The translations under genes were made by a program, and so were the position numbers. From the NCBI GenBank assembly GCA_963971575.1, contig OZ020620.1, positions 40,276,924 through 40,340,923 of the forward strand: a stretch of 64,000 nt of DNA. The letters run 5' to 3'. The notes below the pieces were generated by a model. The model had not been told where the DNA came from and made no database searches. It worked only from the letters and a program-made list of their open reading frames with translations. Of this stretch, positions 30,719-41,784 are shown one piece after another (the first letter of the stretch is position 1; each line of letters begins with the position of its first letter). This DNA is from Liopterus haemorrhoidalis (lineage: Eukaryota > Arthropoda > Insecta > Coleoptera > Dytiscidae).

Positions 30719-31149
30719 ATCGATCGATTATTTGAACAATTTCATTTCATGAACATCCCTGGTTTCTATAAGTTCACTTAACCGAGCGCTTACTGTATTA
30801 TTTTTAGATCAGATAGGACTTACACAATAAATTTGTTGACAATTACATCGTAAAATTATAAACGTATTTGTAAGATAGGTAGTTTGGTATAGTATGAAAT
30901 GGCCACTCTTGTTAAGAAGCTCAACAAAGCGGTAATGGGTTTATGGCAATAATCCTAAGATTTGTTGCTGTTAAAAGGAATATAGGAGGTATTAAGGGAA
31001 TTTTAAATTTAAATTGAATAGATGTAACAGTAGTTCAATTGAAGCTTCTTAAAAACCATTAAGGATATTTTTCAAATTTATATTCCTATTGTTTCTAAAT
31101 TTTAGGGGTTGTTATATTTGTTTTTTTGTTAATTTTCAACGTTCATAAC
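30719..31149. other. Intergenic, nothing recognised
   Basis: AT-rich; no coding or repeat structure supported. Confidence 0.35.
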
Positions 31150-32310
31150 GTGCATACATTAACAATATGGCTCTTTTGTGACCATTTGATTTTGAAGAAA
31201 TTCCTAATTTCTGTAGTGAAAATAGGGAATCTGTCAAAGGTGATTTGGAGTGCAAAAATGTGGACGTTGACGTGGAATGCGAAAATGTGGACGTGGTTAC
31301 TAAAGAAAAATGTCATTTGTCAGAAGATTGCAAAGTTCTGATACTGAACGTTTATAAAAAGTTAGTTTCGGAAGGTAATGACAAACCTATACTTAGAACT
31401 GCTGAATTAACTAGTGTTCCATAAAGAACATTTCAACGTGTCATTGTTCGTGGCAAAAATCAGCAGCGAAAACGACCCGATTACAAGTTTTCAGGATAAT
31501 AGATAGTTTTATGTCTAAAACCATAATAAATAAAATATACGACTTTTATTCGAAAAATATAGTGTTGACTGTGCATCGTTTAATAAAAATTCAGCTGTGG
31601 CCACCACAGGACCGACCGCCATCATAAAGTACTTCATAAAGTAATACATTCTAGCAGCAGAGTAGAAATAACTTGGCCTAATATTTTCTAACAGAGATAT
31701 TATTTATCATGACCATGGAAACGTTACATATAAGTATGAAAAAATTGAGACTTTTAAATAGAAAATTTTACAAAAATTATTCGAAATTTTTCGTTTTATC
31801 AAAAAACGTCTCAAATAAAAGTTATTAATTATTGATTTTATAGCAACTTTTGTTCAATAAATTTTTTCTAAATATTTTTCTGTTGTGAAATATTCATAAA
31901 AATCTTAAAATCGACACGAGTAAACTCCCATTTTTAGTCAACCGATTTTTACCAAAAGTTGATCAACTCGTGCCATTGATGGCAGAAGCTTAAATATGAA
32001 GTTTCATAAAAATCCTTTCAGCCGAATTTGCTCTGCACGTGTACACAGATGGACAGACAGACAGACGGACAGACAGACCGACAGACATCATGCTAAAAAT
32101 AGTCAAAACGTTATGTAGGGACCTCAATTCGTGGAGATCCATCGAAATCTCGAAATGTCAAAATCGGTATGATCACAATACCTCCCTTATATATGTTGGC
32201 GGTCGGTAAAAAGTTGGAACAAGACGGAATAGAATTTCCATACAAAGTTAGCCATATGTATAATTATTTGAAGTTGCTAGGATTTATTTTTGTTGCAAAA
32301 ATAGAATGAT
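31150..32310 (+). pseudogene. Tc1/IS630-like transposase N-terminal region, split by Helentron A copy 4
   Basis: Block 1 (31150-31590) reads KCHLSEDCKVLILNVYKKL, TAELTSVP then stop and FQRVIV, then RKRPDYKFSG, and in another frame DSFMSKTIINKIYDFYSKNI and TVHRLIKKLEQDG, the last residues lying across the insertion. Block 2 (32208-32310) continues GIEFPYKVSHMYNYLKLLGF. This is the helix-turn-helix half of a common insect DDE family (ILNVY..., D.FD...I...I..FY......T...L...L......YP.......LK..GF). The catalytic part is absent and stops are present. The protein reading across 31591-32207 shows precise insertion. Confidence 0.65.
31591..32207 (-). mobile_element. Helentron-type family A, copy 4 (full length)
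   Basis: Inverse orientation: TCAGCTGTGGCCACCACAGG then ACCGACCGCC at the left, and TATATATGTTGGCGGTCGGT at the right before an A run. A short CAGA/GACA core is at 32050-32085. It interrupts a transposase-like frame that can be read on both sides without lost residues, which fits insertion without target duplication. Confidence 0.85.
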
Positions 32311-33117
32311 TTTTGCTTAAAGACTTAAAAAAAACGATTTTTAAACATGCTTATATTTATAATTCAAATATAGCCAGTCCTAAGCCTGATAAAAATGTGA
32401 ACGAATGTCATGTGAGTATATACAGTTCATTCTAAGTAGCATATAAGAAAACACGTTTATTTTAAATAATTATTACGGCCCTGGCAACTGTTATTAATAG
32501 AACCATAAACGCAGCAGGTATAATGGTTATACTATCAGTAATTATTTGAATCAATAAGTGCGGGTGGCCATTTCATTTTGGAAATACTATACACACAGAC
32601 AGAAAGGCGTTCTCTTATATATAATTAGAAATAAAATTTCACATAATTTGATACGATGAGAAAACGAAAACTAAAGGCATTCTATCTTTTACTTTTCTTA
32701 TTTTACAATTAGAAAGTACAAGCCACGTTTTTAGAAGTACGTTTTTAAAATATACACCGTACCTATACACTGTTTCATTAATACCAAAATTTATAGTGTA
32801 TATATAGTAACATATGTTTTTTATTGCGAATACGTTCTTAGTTAAATTGGCCTGACTGGTTGGCTAGAGTATACTCAATGTCAAAACTAGAAATGACAGC
32901 ATAAAAACTTGTTACTATCAATATTACGTCACTAGTCACTAGCAATCAAACGAATGTATTCTTTCTCTAATAATTATTCATAATTAAATGTTGTACGTTG
33001 ACAGTTTAGATGGCGTTACATTTTATAAAACAAACTTCCTTGCAAATCACTGTGTTATCTCTGTTATCACAGGCCAAAAGTTTACTTTGCAAATAACACA
33101 AATTTAAGATATCCGAA
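32311..33117. other. AT-rich region, nothing recognised
   Basis: No coding sequence or element found. It lies upstream of the possible promoter at 33118. Confidence 0.4.
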
Positions 33118-33155
33118 TATAAAAACAGCTGCCAAAAAATTAGACCTTCAGACAA
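33118..33155 (+). promoter_or_regulatory. Possible core promoter (TATA box plus Inr)
   Basis: TATAAAAA at 33118-33125 is followed by TTCAGAC, an arthropod initiator-like TCAG, with its A at 33150. The TATA start would be at about -32, the canonical spacing. A 43-nt leader then leads to the ATG at 33193. Single motifs like these occur by chance in AT-rich DNA; it is the combined spacing that gives weight. Confidence 0.4.
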
Positions 33156-33192
33156 ATCAGGAATTTTTAAACTGCACTTGAAGGTTTGAGAA

Positions 33193-33226
33193 ATGGCGGA
33201 AGAATTTTATGATGTTACTCTTAAGG
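33193..33226 (+). CDS. Candidate first coding exon of an unknown gene
   Basis: GAGAAATGG gives a good start context. The exon reads MAEEFYDVTLK and ends at AAGG followed by GTAAGA, a strong splice donor, leaving phase 1. A TATA box and initiator lie upstream at the right distances. I do not recognise the product. A short charged first exon before a long intron is common in insect genes. The next 2.4 kb is occupied by a nested mariner, which would be intronic, and I see no convincing second exon downstream, so the call is tentative. Confidence 0.3.
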
Positions 33227-33732
33227 GTAAGATCAGTGTTCTCACGAGCTTTTATAGAAAACTAACAATTTGAAATAAAATTAGTAACAACCAGTATCGA
33301 CTATCGGAACGTGTTTATCGACCTTATTGAAGTTCAAGAACGAGGGCTACCTTTTTAAGTTTTTACAAAAACTAAGAAAGAATTTTTTTTTTGGAACAAA
33401 CTGTTTTATTCCTTTTGAAATATTCGCCTTTAAGATTTAAACACTTTTGCATGCGTTCAATCAAACCAATTCTCGAAACATTTTTTCCACTCTGAAGTTG
33501 GTATCTAAAGTCGTTAAGGGTATAAATCAGGTGAATACGGGCAATGAGACATTAATTCGATGTTTTTTCCTCCGAATAATCAATTGTTTGACGTGCTGTG
33601 TGGGAGCTTGTATTGTAATGATGAAGAATGATGCGACGTTTTTGGTTGCTTTTCCTATAATTTTGTCGATGACTTCTGGCAAACAAATTGTTGTATACTA
33701 TTCAGCATTAACTGTTCTCCAATCCTCTAAAG

Positions 33733-33865
33733 CAGCGTTTCCCAACCTTTTTTCTTGGCGGACAGGCAAGCGACCTAGAAAAAATTTGCGGACCTGCAAG
33801 TTTAGAAAGTAATGTGTATCGCAAAATTATTACAAGTGATGAGCAAAAAAAAGATCTTCACGATC
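33733..33865. mobile_element. hAT end fragment at the same mariner site as in copy 1
   Basis: CAGCGTTTCCCAACCTTTTT follows CCTCTAAAG, exactly where CAGTGTTCTTCAACC follows CCTCTAAAG in mariner copy 1 (5463). The right end is lost; near 33865 the mariner N-terminal region resumes. A GATGAGCAAAAAAAAGATCT unit is present near 33840. Confidence 0.75.
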
Positions 33866-34175
33866 GAATGTATTGCAGTCTGTGATATGCCAAAGGATGC
33901 CTCTATCTCACGGTAAGTCGCAGAACTTCTTCAATCATTTTGCATACAGCATCGATGTTTTTTTTTAATCACAACCGATTTTAGTAATCTTCACGAGATT
34001 CATCACTGACGGACGCACGACCACGACGAAATTCTACAAACCAATTGTAAACAGTCTTTTTTGATGGTGCTTCATTACCAAAAGTTGAACAAAGCTAATC
34101 TATGCATTGTTGTTGAATTAGGCCTTTACTAAAATCGTAAAAAATCATTCAACGAAAACCTTCACGAGTAATATA

Positions 34176-35471
34176 GGGGAGAGTAGCCGAATTTGGACCA
34201 TCGCCTAAGTTGGACCACTATCGTAACTTGACCTGCATAAGGTATTTACGCAGCAAAACATAAATTAAAAGGGGATGGACGTAAACTTGTGATGCAATCA
34301 TTTTTATAACAGCGCACCTCATGGTTGCAGTTAGTGAAGTGTTATTAGTATTTACATACCATCAATTAAATATTTTATCAATAAGGCCAATAGTCTTTAG
34401 CCTGTTTCAAAGTAAGTAACAAAATATATTTTTATATCTGCAGAAAGTAAACTTGTCTGGCTACAATTTACTATATTAGTTTTATTAATCTAGTTCAAAT
34501 ATAAGGTTAGGTGAAACATTTTAAAATATTTATAAAAGTAGCTCAAGTTGGACCACAAGCAGTCGCCAGAATTGGACCGGTCCAATTCAGATGTCTAAAT
34601 TGCTAAATGAAGCATACGGCCGAGCAGCCACTGTAGCTATAGCTGAAAGTGCTTTCCGTACCTCTGGTATTTGGCCTGTAAATAGACATATCTTTCAGGA
34701 CCACCAGTTTGCAGCATCCGATATTTTACAGTGTTCTGCTAACCCTGCTGAAATCGCAGTAAATACTACAAGTAGGCCTAATACACCAACATCTATGTCT
34801 TTAAGTGACAGTAAAAGTAATAATAGTGATTCTGCTGTTGATTATGTACCTCGGGAGAAAAAAAATTAAAAAGTGTAAGGATATTCTTTACGATATATCA
34901 CCTCCACCAAAATGAAATACACAGCAAGGTCCATCGTATTCTCGAACTGGAGGAATAGCCCAAAAAGCAATTGTAATAACTAGTAGTCCTCATAAAAAGG
35001 AATTAGAAAAAGTCAAAGATAAAACGACTAACAAAGTAAAATTACCAAATATTGGACCAAAAAGACAAAGAATAAAAAATAAGACTACATTGTTTTGTAT
35101 TATATGTGAGGAAATTAAGGAAGATGAGATGATACAGTGCATAAAATGTCACACTTGGGTCCATACACAGGGTGCTGGAGTCAGTGCAAAAATCAAAAGT
35201 ACTTTTGCTTCAATTGTGTTTAAGTATATTGATGGTCCATCTTGGAAAACCTCTGAAATCCTAAGAAACCAGTTTCTTTAATTGGACCGATGACACGATT
35301 TTTATGTATTGATTTTTCACTACTGAATATAATTATTATTTTTAAATAAATTGTATTATTTTGAAGATATAAACAATAACTTTTTTTTCCACTACTTCCT
35401 TTTTTAAAAATACTTGTACATCCCTATATATTAAAAAATTCTTAAGTGGTCCAAATTTGGCTACTCTCCCC
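34176..35471 (+). mobile_element. Pogo-like element with PHD finger remnant
   Basis: Ends GGGGAGAGTAGCCGAATTTG and CAAATTTGGCTACTCTCCCC are inverses of about 25 bp; TA flanks both (34174-34175, 35472-35473). TTGGACC/GGTCCAA motifs repeat in the subterminal zones. It holds the last part of a transposase with a zinc finger, and is otherwise internally deleted. Confidence 0.85.
34591..35281 (+). pseudogene. Pogo-type transposase C-terminus and PHD-like zinc finger
   Basis: Frame 1 (34591-34869) starts MSKLLNEAYGRAATVAIAES, then AFRTSGIWPVNRHIFQDHQF, the C-terminal motif of pogo/Jerky DDE_1 transposases (F..TGI.P.N...F.D.DF). After a stop and frame change, 35090-35281 reads CIICEEIKEDEMIQCIKCHT then WVHTQGAGVS, a PHD-type cluster (C-X2-C ... 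C-X2-C ... H). The next expected cysteine is G (HTQG for H..C). The catalytic core is deleted. PHD or zinc-ribbon tails are known in insect pogo elements. Confidence 0.75.
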
Positions 35472-35586
35472 TACATTTTTTTAACACTCACTCTCAACAA
35501 ACTACTCGGTCAATTTATATGCTGCCACTGATTTCACAATAACAAATGTCGAATATAGTAATGAAACATAAAAGGTAACCCTCGTA

Positions 35587-36424
35587 CACTTCCTTCCATT
35601 TCCTGTGTGACCATTTTGCTAGTTGTAAACGGATTTTCTTTTCATGATTGTGTCTACAGACACGTGGTAGTTTATTTCAATTTACAGTATTTCAAAAAGC
35701 AACAACTGTTTTAAAAAATATCTCATTAATATTAAATCAAATTCCTCTTGAGCAACTGTTTTAAATATTCTCTTGGCACACATAAATCGTTTTGAAGTAG
35801 ATTAATATTGATTTCTTTTAATCTATAGCAGTTGGACCTAATATTATTTATTCGTGTTCATAAAATAGGTTGCCCTAATAATTTTTGCAATAATATACAG
35901 AATTTTATATGCAGAATTTCCTGTTTATCAACCGGTTTTGTTAACAATTTTGCATATAACAAAATAACATTAATTTCTGTCACTTCAAAAGCATTGCTCA
36001 TGCATTGTAAGATTCTATTCTAACGACGTAAGTGTGAATATATACGATTTATAACGAGTTAACTGTTAATAATTAATCAACGACATGCATACGACAAGTT
36101 GAGACAAATTTAGGCTGGGTACTCTCAGTATTGACAAATCCTAGCTAATTGTGTTAATTTGGTACTAGGTCATCCTAATATATTTTAAATAACAATATTC
36201 GCTTCTTTTAATATCCCCTCTCCCACGCTTCTGATTTATAGTTGTGTACTTCAAGCGAGACAAAGTTATTGTATACCTAGGAGTGATAGGAAAGTGTTTA
36301 GAACGAAATATAAAATATAACTTTTTGGGGCAAAATTGTATTTATTTTTCTACATAGTCTCCATTCAGCTTTATATATTAAGTCCAACATTTTTCAAGAC
36401 CTTTCATTCAAAAAATTGATATGA
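35587..36424. other. AT-rich region, nothing recognised
   Basis: No gene or element found. Confidence 0.4.
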
Positions 36425-37374
36425 AGTATGAATTTTCACACATTTCAGGGTTTCGCAGGTATTTAGTAACTGAATGATGATTATTTGAGATGCCAAAACA
36501 AATTTTATGTCAAAATATTTTTTTATGAATTTTTATCGAATGCCTAATACCATTATTTAAGTTTTTAAATATGTGCAGTATTTTTATATAACAAGGTTTA
36601 TTAAGATTTTGAAAATTGCGCCTATGGCTTCCATTGGTTGCTTAAATCACAAGCCTCGCCCTCTGATTTCGTATACATTCAAACATAGAATTAAATTATA
36701 ATTTCAACACTTCCCACTGGTTATTAAATTTACGCTTTTAAAAATTTTGACAAAATAACTTAATAGAAATAAAAATGCAAAAAAAAAACTGATAAATTAA
36801 AATTGACAGGAATCGAACTCTAGCTTGCAAATTACGAAGCGACGACACAACCCACTACGCTACGAGCGCTTACTTATCTACTGTGTTACATAGAGAATTA
36901 AATATTTTAGTTAAAAACACAAAAAAAGCGTTATTTTCCGAAAACATAATCTGATCAAAAATTCTTGTTGTACTATTTCGGTTCACACCAATGTACATTA
37001 CGTAGAATTTTTTCAGATTTTTAGTTTAAACCATCTGGGCTACAGGGTGTGGGACAAATTTTTTTTTGTACAATTTTGGCAAAAATCGCGTCAAAATAAT
37101 TTATTTTGCAAAAATAAAATTTTGATCGTTAAACCACGTACTAAGGAATTTCATTTTTCGATGAGCACATATTTGTTTATATTTTTAGGGGGATATGTTT
37201 TTTAGATGTTTTAGTATTTTTCCTATGTGCGGGTCAAAGAGTTGTATAAGCATGCCAAATTTCAACTCTCTAGGTTTAGCCGTTTGGCTAAAATTTTTAC
37301 CGAACAGGCAGAGAGACAGAAAGACGACAAAATGACGGTATAAGGATTTTTTGGTCATACCTACAAAACCTTAA
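36425..37374 (-). mobile_element. Helentron-type family B, copy 2
   Basis: Minus orientation: subterminal repeat AAGGTTTTGTAGGTATGACC at the right, a weak GTCT/CTCT core (37305-37330), a body co-linear with copy 1 including TTGCGCCTATGGCTTCCATT and CATCTGGGCTACAGGGTGTG, then the inverse repeat AATACCTGCGAAACCCTG and hairpin TGTGTGAAAATTCATA at the left. A hAT fragment is joined to its 5' end. Confidence 0.75.
36803..36870 (-). other. tRNA-like module inside Helentron B copy 2
   Basis: The minus strand has an excellent A box TAGCGTAGTGGGTT and a B box GAGTTCGATTCCTG about 40 nt apart. Acceptor and T stems pair poorly. Sequence differs from the module at 2484-2549 although both occupy the same place between shared flanks. 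Confidence 0.5.
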
Positions 37375-37663
37375 AAAAGGTCATCACTGTAGAAATACAA
37401 GTGATAGTGAAGAGCAAAAAAAAGTCCTAACTCCAAAAATATAAATGATAAGCAAAAAAAAAAGATCTTCACTCCAAATTATGAGTGATGAGCAAAAAAA
37501 AGGGACCTCACTCTAAAAATACAAGTAATGAGCAAAAAAATAGGACCTCATTCTCTACAAAAAAGAGTATATTCAAGTTTTTTTTATAAAAAGTAAGAGT
37601 ATAGAGGATATTACTTAAAAAAGAGTATAATACTCTAAAAAAGACTACGTCTGGTCACCCTAT
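37375..37663. mobile_element. hAT-type fragment (TCTGGTCACCCTA end)
   Basis: Five degenerate units of GAGCAAAAAAAAGGTCCTCA type, then AAAAAGAGTATA repeats, then CGTCTGGTCACCCTA, the same right half as the complete element at 55584-55895. The left end is missing. Confidence 0.7.
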
Positions 37664-37937
37664 GTGAACACAAGTATCAAAACACATCAGAATGTATTAT
37701 AAAATGTCAAATGTAAACATTGTTTTATTTAGTACTACCAATACAAATGTCCCTATATTAAATAAACACTTTTAAAATTTGTAAATCTTCAAAATGGCTA
37801 TCGAACACATACTAAATATGACTTAAAATGGTATGTATTAGTAAAATAAAAGAATAAGGAGCAATATTAGTCCATAATTCACATGCAAAAAAAATCGATT
37901 TAGTTATTTTTTCGCCACTAAGTTTATCATTGCAGTT

Positions 37938-38223
37938 ATGACGCAAAATGGCCAACTGCGTTGATTGAACGACTGGGCTATACCTCTCTGGCCCGCAAAA
38001 TGCAAAAAGCAGAGGTGCTCAGGTCGCTTCGCATTGTGCTGGGTTTGGTGTGAGCCAATCGGTCGCATATCGCCAGGGTATGGAATGCGGCCGATTGCTG
38101 GGATAAAGCTCCCACAACCCTCCCTTGAAGGTAAGAAGAGAGAACACCTCGTCTGTGCCGAACACGTTGCGGGCAAATCTGGACGGTACTGGCGGTACTA
38201 TAAACCCTTCCTTAATAATAATA
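37938..38223 (+). pseudogene. LINE C-terminus with short 3' UTR and AATA tail
   Basis: The plus strand reads ALIERLGYTSLARKMQKAEV then LRSLRIVLGLV and stop, then a GC-rich UTR (ATCGCCAGGGTATGGAATGC) and the tail TTAATAATAATAATG. The MQKA.VL.SLR.L end is typical of insect R2/R4-type and related LINE polyproteins. The same UTR phrase and tail recur at 60656-60936. Only the last about 45 residues remain. Confidence 0.55.
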
Positions 38224-38818
38224 ATGCCTTATATAGTGAATTGTTCATTCGACAAATTTCAAAATTCGCAAAATTTTAGTTATTAATTAAACAAATAAAA
38301 TGGAAAAAATGTAGGAAACAAAGGTCGGGGAGCAATTATGGAAAATTTTAAATAATCAAAATGAACTTAGCAAATGTCAATCTGGGTCATTCAATAAAAT
38401 CCAAAATACGAAATTATTGATTTGATAACATTAATTTGATGACAACTTTAAATATATTATCCAAAAATAAAATAAAATTTATTACAAAAAATTATTTACA
38501 CATTTACAGACAAACATCCAATAGATTTAGTCGAGACGAGATATTCCTATCTTAAAAATTGATAACGTAATTTAAGGTTCCATATCAAAATGAACTTGAC
38601 ATAATTTTTATATATTTGTGAACTGTATGTTTATTGCATGACGATATTAAAATATGACGTCATTATAATCATCAATCTGGCGGAAATATATTTTTAGTAA
38701 AGATATTTTAGAATCGTTTACTTTAGTATGTGCATTTTTTAATAAGTACGGAAACTACAAGGTAGGCAACTTAGCTTACGTGTGTGTTGTGGGTGAAAAA
38801 TTAGTATGGACATATTTG
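38224..38818. other. AT-rich region, nothing recognised
   Basis: No gene or element found. Confidence 0.35.
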
Positions 38819-38826
38819 GGCATATG

Positions 38827-39924
38827 TAGGGATGGGAACGATAAATCGATATATCGAAAATATCGATACTTTAGAAAAATATATCGATATTTTTATATCG
38901 ATATTTGAAATGCGATATATCGCGCGAAATACGATATTCGCACAAAATATCGGTATTCTTGTATATTTTTTACATTTAAACTTTTTTTACTTTCACTTTT
39001 GTAGAAACAAACTATAGGCTATTCCAAAAATTTAGGCGGAACTAATTTTTGAAATCTAGTAATTTTTATCAATTAATTCGGACTTTTGGTCATTTTGTTT
39101 AGGCTTTGAAAATCATGCTCACATTGCAAATTCTAGAATAAATTGATTGTCATTATAAAATGTCCTTTTCATTACATTTTAGTTTTTTGTCATTCTTAAT
39201 AAAAATTTCCCATTTATAAATTTTTTTGTCTTCAAAATATGGAAAAATGTATTAAAATATTTGACATATGTCATTCGTTTCCATTGTTTCACTGTTAGAA
39301 TTTTAATTTTTCACATACCAAACCTGAAACATGAAATAACCCAAGCAAGGTCCCTTTTCGTGACAGCCTAAAATAACGAAATTTCCATTTAGTTCCGCCT
39401 AATCGTTTGGAATAGCCTGTAAGACGAAATTTTGATTTCAATAATTTGCACCTTTGAAATTGACATTTTGGTATTAAAAAATTATAAAAAATGTCACTTT
39501 CTTAATAATGATCATAACCAATAAATCTAAAGTCGGTTTTACAGTGTAAGGAATATTTTTAGTTGATATTTAAAGACCGTAATACACTATAAAAGTAACA
39601 AAAAAATCTGGTTTGTCCTTACAAAAGTGAACAGCATATATATATTTAATTAAGAGAGCTGTTAACAAGGATAATATTAGAAAGTTGGTTGGTATCTGAG
39701 TGAGTACCAACTGTAAAGTGATCGTCTGTCAAGCGGCGACTTCTTTTCCCGCCAAGCCAACAAAAAAATATGTAATTTATATATCTTACATGTTACGTGT
39801 TAGTTATTTCGATATATCGAAAATATCGATGTTTTTACTTCGATATATATCGAATATCGATATCACACTTACGATGTATCGAATCGCGCATATATCGATA
39901 TTCAAAAATAAATTCCCATCCCTA
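38827..39924. mobile_element. hAT element with TATCGATA subterminal arrays
   Basis: Ends TAGGGATGGGAACG and TTCCCATCCCTA; GGCATATG flanks both sides exactly (38819-38826, 39925-39932). Each subterminal zone has many copies of ATATCGATAT-like palindromes (38845-38955 and 39805-39905), likely transposase binding sites. A mariner-type MITE (39015-39419) is inserted. No transposase remains. Confidence 0.9.
39015..39419. mobile_element. GGCGGAACTA TIR family, copy 1
   Basis: Ends TAGGCTATTCCAAAAATTTA then GGCGGAACTA, and AGTTCCGCCTAATCGTTTGG then AATAGCCTG, flanked by TA. Shares ACCCAAGCAAGGTCCCTT and CATATGTCATTCGTTTC with 48809-49201, 50369-50770 and 40950-41298. The TA target and length fit a Tc1/mariner-type MITE. 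No coding capacity. Confidence 0.8.
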
Positions 39925-40203
39925 GGCATATGTAGTTATGGTTTGGGAGGACTCGGTCTTTTTGGACATGACAGTCCATGATTACTTTTTGGATCCGGAT
40001 CCGAGATTAGGTTACAAAATTTATTATTTTGTAAATAAATTGTCGCCATTTTGAAATGGTTAAAATTAAAGTATGATGTTTCGATATCCTTGTAAAACTG
40101 ATTGTACTTTCAAGAAAAAATAATAATAAAGAACCGATTCCCTATGCTAGATAAAAAGTTGAAAAGATTTCCGCAGAAACCGGAAGTGATGCAGAATTCT
40201 TAT

Positions 40204-40828
40204 TGGGTACATTCGATTCTGTACACTCAAACGTGTTCGATTTGACGCTCGGAGTACACTCAATTGCATTCGTTTTGCGATCGAGCGAGCATTTAGAGTG
40301 CGCTCTATGTGTTCGGGGTTTTACGACCGAGCATATGGAGTATGACGTAAAAAAATGGGGGAACGGCGGGAAAGAAATGAAAGTTTAAAATTAAATTCTA
40401 AATAAAATAAAAATAATAGCCTTAGATAAATAACAATAGACAAATAATATTGTTATTTGTCTATGGCTACAGAGTACGGCTATTTTATGTATTTGTGACG
40501 TTCTGTAAACAGCAAAAAAATTATTAAAATACACCGTGCATAAAATTAAAATGGAAAAAATTCATTAAATTAATTCATTAATTATTATTTAATTTTTAAT
40601 TAATTTTATTTCTTCATTATTGAAAAAGAAATCAACGAAAAACCGAGGTACATAATTTTGATTCATGACTGACGTGAACTGACAGTAAAAACGCCGCCTA
40701 AAATTGTAGGGTTAGATTTTATAAACATTACGTCACAAGAACGCTCGCTTCGTTAGTGCTCTATTCATGACGTCACCATCAACTGTTCGCTCAACGCTCG
40801 CTCTACTCTGTACAACTCGAATGCCCCA
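40204..40828. mobile_element. TIR element with GCTCG-rich ends
   Basis: Ends TGGGTACATTCGATTCTGTA and TACAACTCGAATGCCCCA; TTAT lies on each side (40200-40203, 40829-40832). GAGCGAGC/GCTCGCT motifs repeat in both subterminal zones and the middle is very AT-rich. A hairpin ATAGACAAATAA/TTATTTGTCTAT lies near 40436-40465. PIF/Harbinger-like, superfamily not certain. Confidence 0.65.
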
Positions 40829-40949
40829 TTATAGTCTTTAAGTGGACCCTTTTGTCTAGTTTAACTTTTCTTCTGAAGAATTTTTTGTATCTCTTAAAAT
40901 GAAGGAGTTATTCGAGGTTTGGCGTTTCAAACAATCACCCAGGCGATCT

Positions 40950-41298
40950 TTTAGGTTGTCGCGAAAAGGACCTTGCTTGGGTCATTTCATTTTTCACGTT
41001 GGAATGTCAAAATTTTAAATTCCAACAATGAAAATATGGAAATGAATGACATATGTCAAAAATAAAATACTTTTTTAACATATTTTAAAAAATAAATAAA
41101 TGGGAAATTTGTATTAAGACACAAAAAATTAAAATATAAAGAAAATGACTTTTTAAAATGATATTAACCTTAACCAAAAAATATTTATTGTAAGTATGAT
41201 ATACAAAGCTTAAACAAAACGGCTAAAAGGCACGATTCAAACGATGAAAGTAACAAGATTGCAAAATCTAGTTCCGCCTAATCGTTTGGAATAGCTTA
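40950..41298. mobile_element. GGCGGAACTA TIR family, truncated inverse copy
   Basis: Inverse of the family body (GGTTGTCGCGAAAAGGACCT, ACGTTGGAATGTC) ending AGTTCCGCCTAATCGTTTGG then AATAGCTT and TA. The left TIR is missing or strongly altered (CAATCACCCAGGCGATC). Confidence 0.7.
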
Positions 41299-41546
41299 TA
41301 TTTTACAGTGGGTGTTCAGTTTTTCACGACTTATCTGCTGTATTATTAAGTGGTAGTTAAAATATAATACATCAATCACTCAAATGCTAAATATTTTTCT
41401 TTGAATCATTTAAATGGCAGCCAATATAACCTTACTTTCAGTTATCTCTATTAATGACGTTAGTCTCTATATTGGTTCACAGGTAGCGCACCAGATTTGG
41501 TCGTTCACCTGCTTATTTTGTCGTTCATATAAATACACACACCGGC

Positions 41547-41707
41547 CCGGCCAGAGGCGCATTAGGCGGTGGGCGGACTGGGCTGCTGCCCCCGGCTTCG
41601 TGGGCCCACCGAGGCCTGTATACAATTATTTCCATTCTATTTAAAATAATAGAGGGCCCATTTTAATTTTACCGCCCAGGGCCCCCGAGAAATTTAACCC
41701 GCCACTG
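41547..41707. mobile_element. Small hAT MITE in the Tc1 TIR
   Basis: ACACCGGC occurs directly before (41539-41546) and after (41708-41715) this 161-bp insert, consistent with an 8-bp target copy. Ends include CAGAGGCGCATTAGGCGG and AACCCGCCACTG. The body is GC-rich (GGGCGGACTGGGCTGCTGCC). Confidence 0.8.
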
Positions 41708-41784
41708 ACACCGGCAAATTTAAAGATTGATAAGTATGTTTTTTTTTTAAATTTTTTTATTTTGTAGTCTATATCTAGATAGCT

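Larger units (their letters stand above)
33341..35584 (-). mobile_element. Mariner copy 2 with nested pogo-like element
   Basis: Ends CGAGGGCTACCTTTTTAAG and AAAAGGTAACCCTCG, the right one followed by TA. The minus strand from the right end reads MIFYDFSKGLIQQQCID, GNEAPSKKTVYNWFVEFRRG, NIDAVCKMIEEVLRL and IEASFGISQTAIHSIV, so the N-terminal DNA-binding part missing from copy 1 is present here. The C-terminal half follows at 33480-33730. Stops and a deletion between the halves inactivate it. It holds the start of a hAT (33733) and a pogo-like element (34176-35471). Confidence 0.85.
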
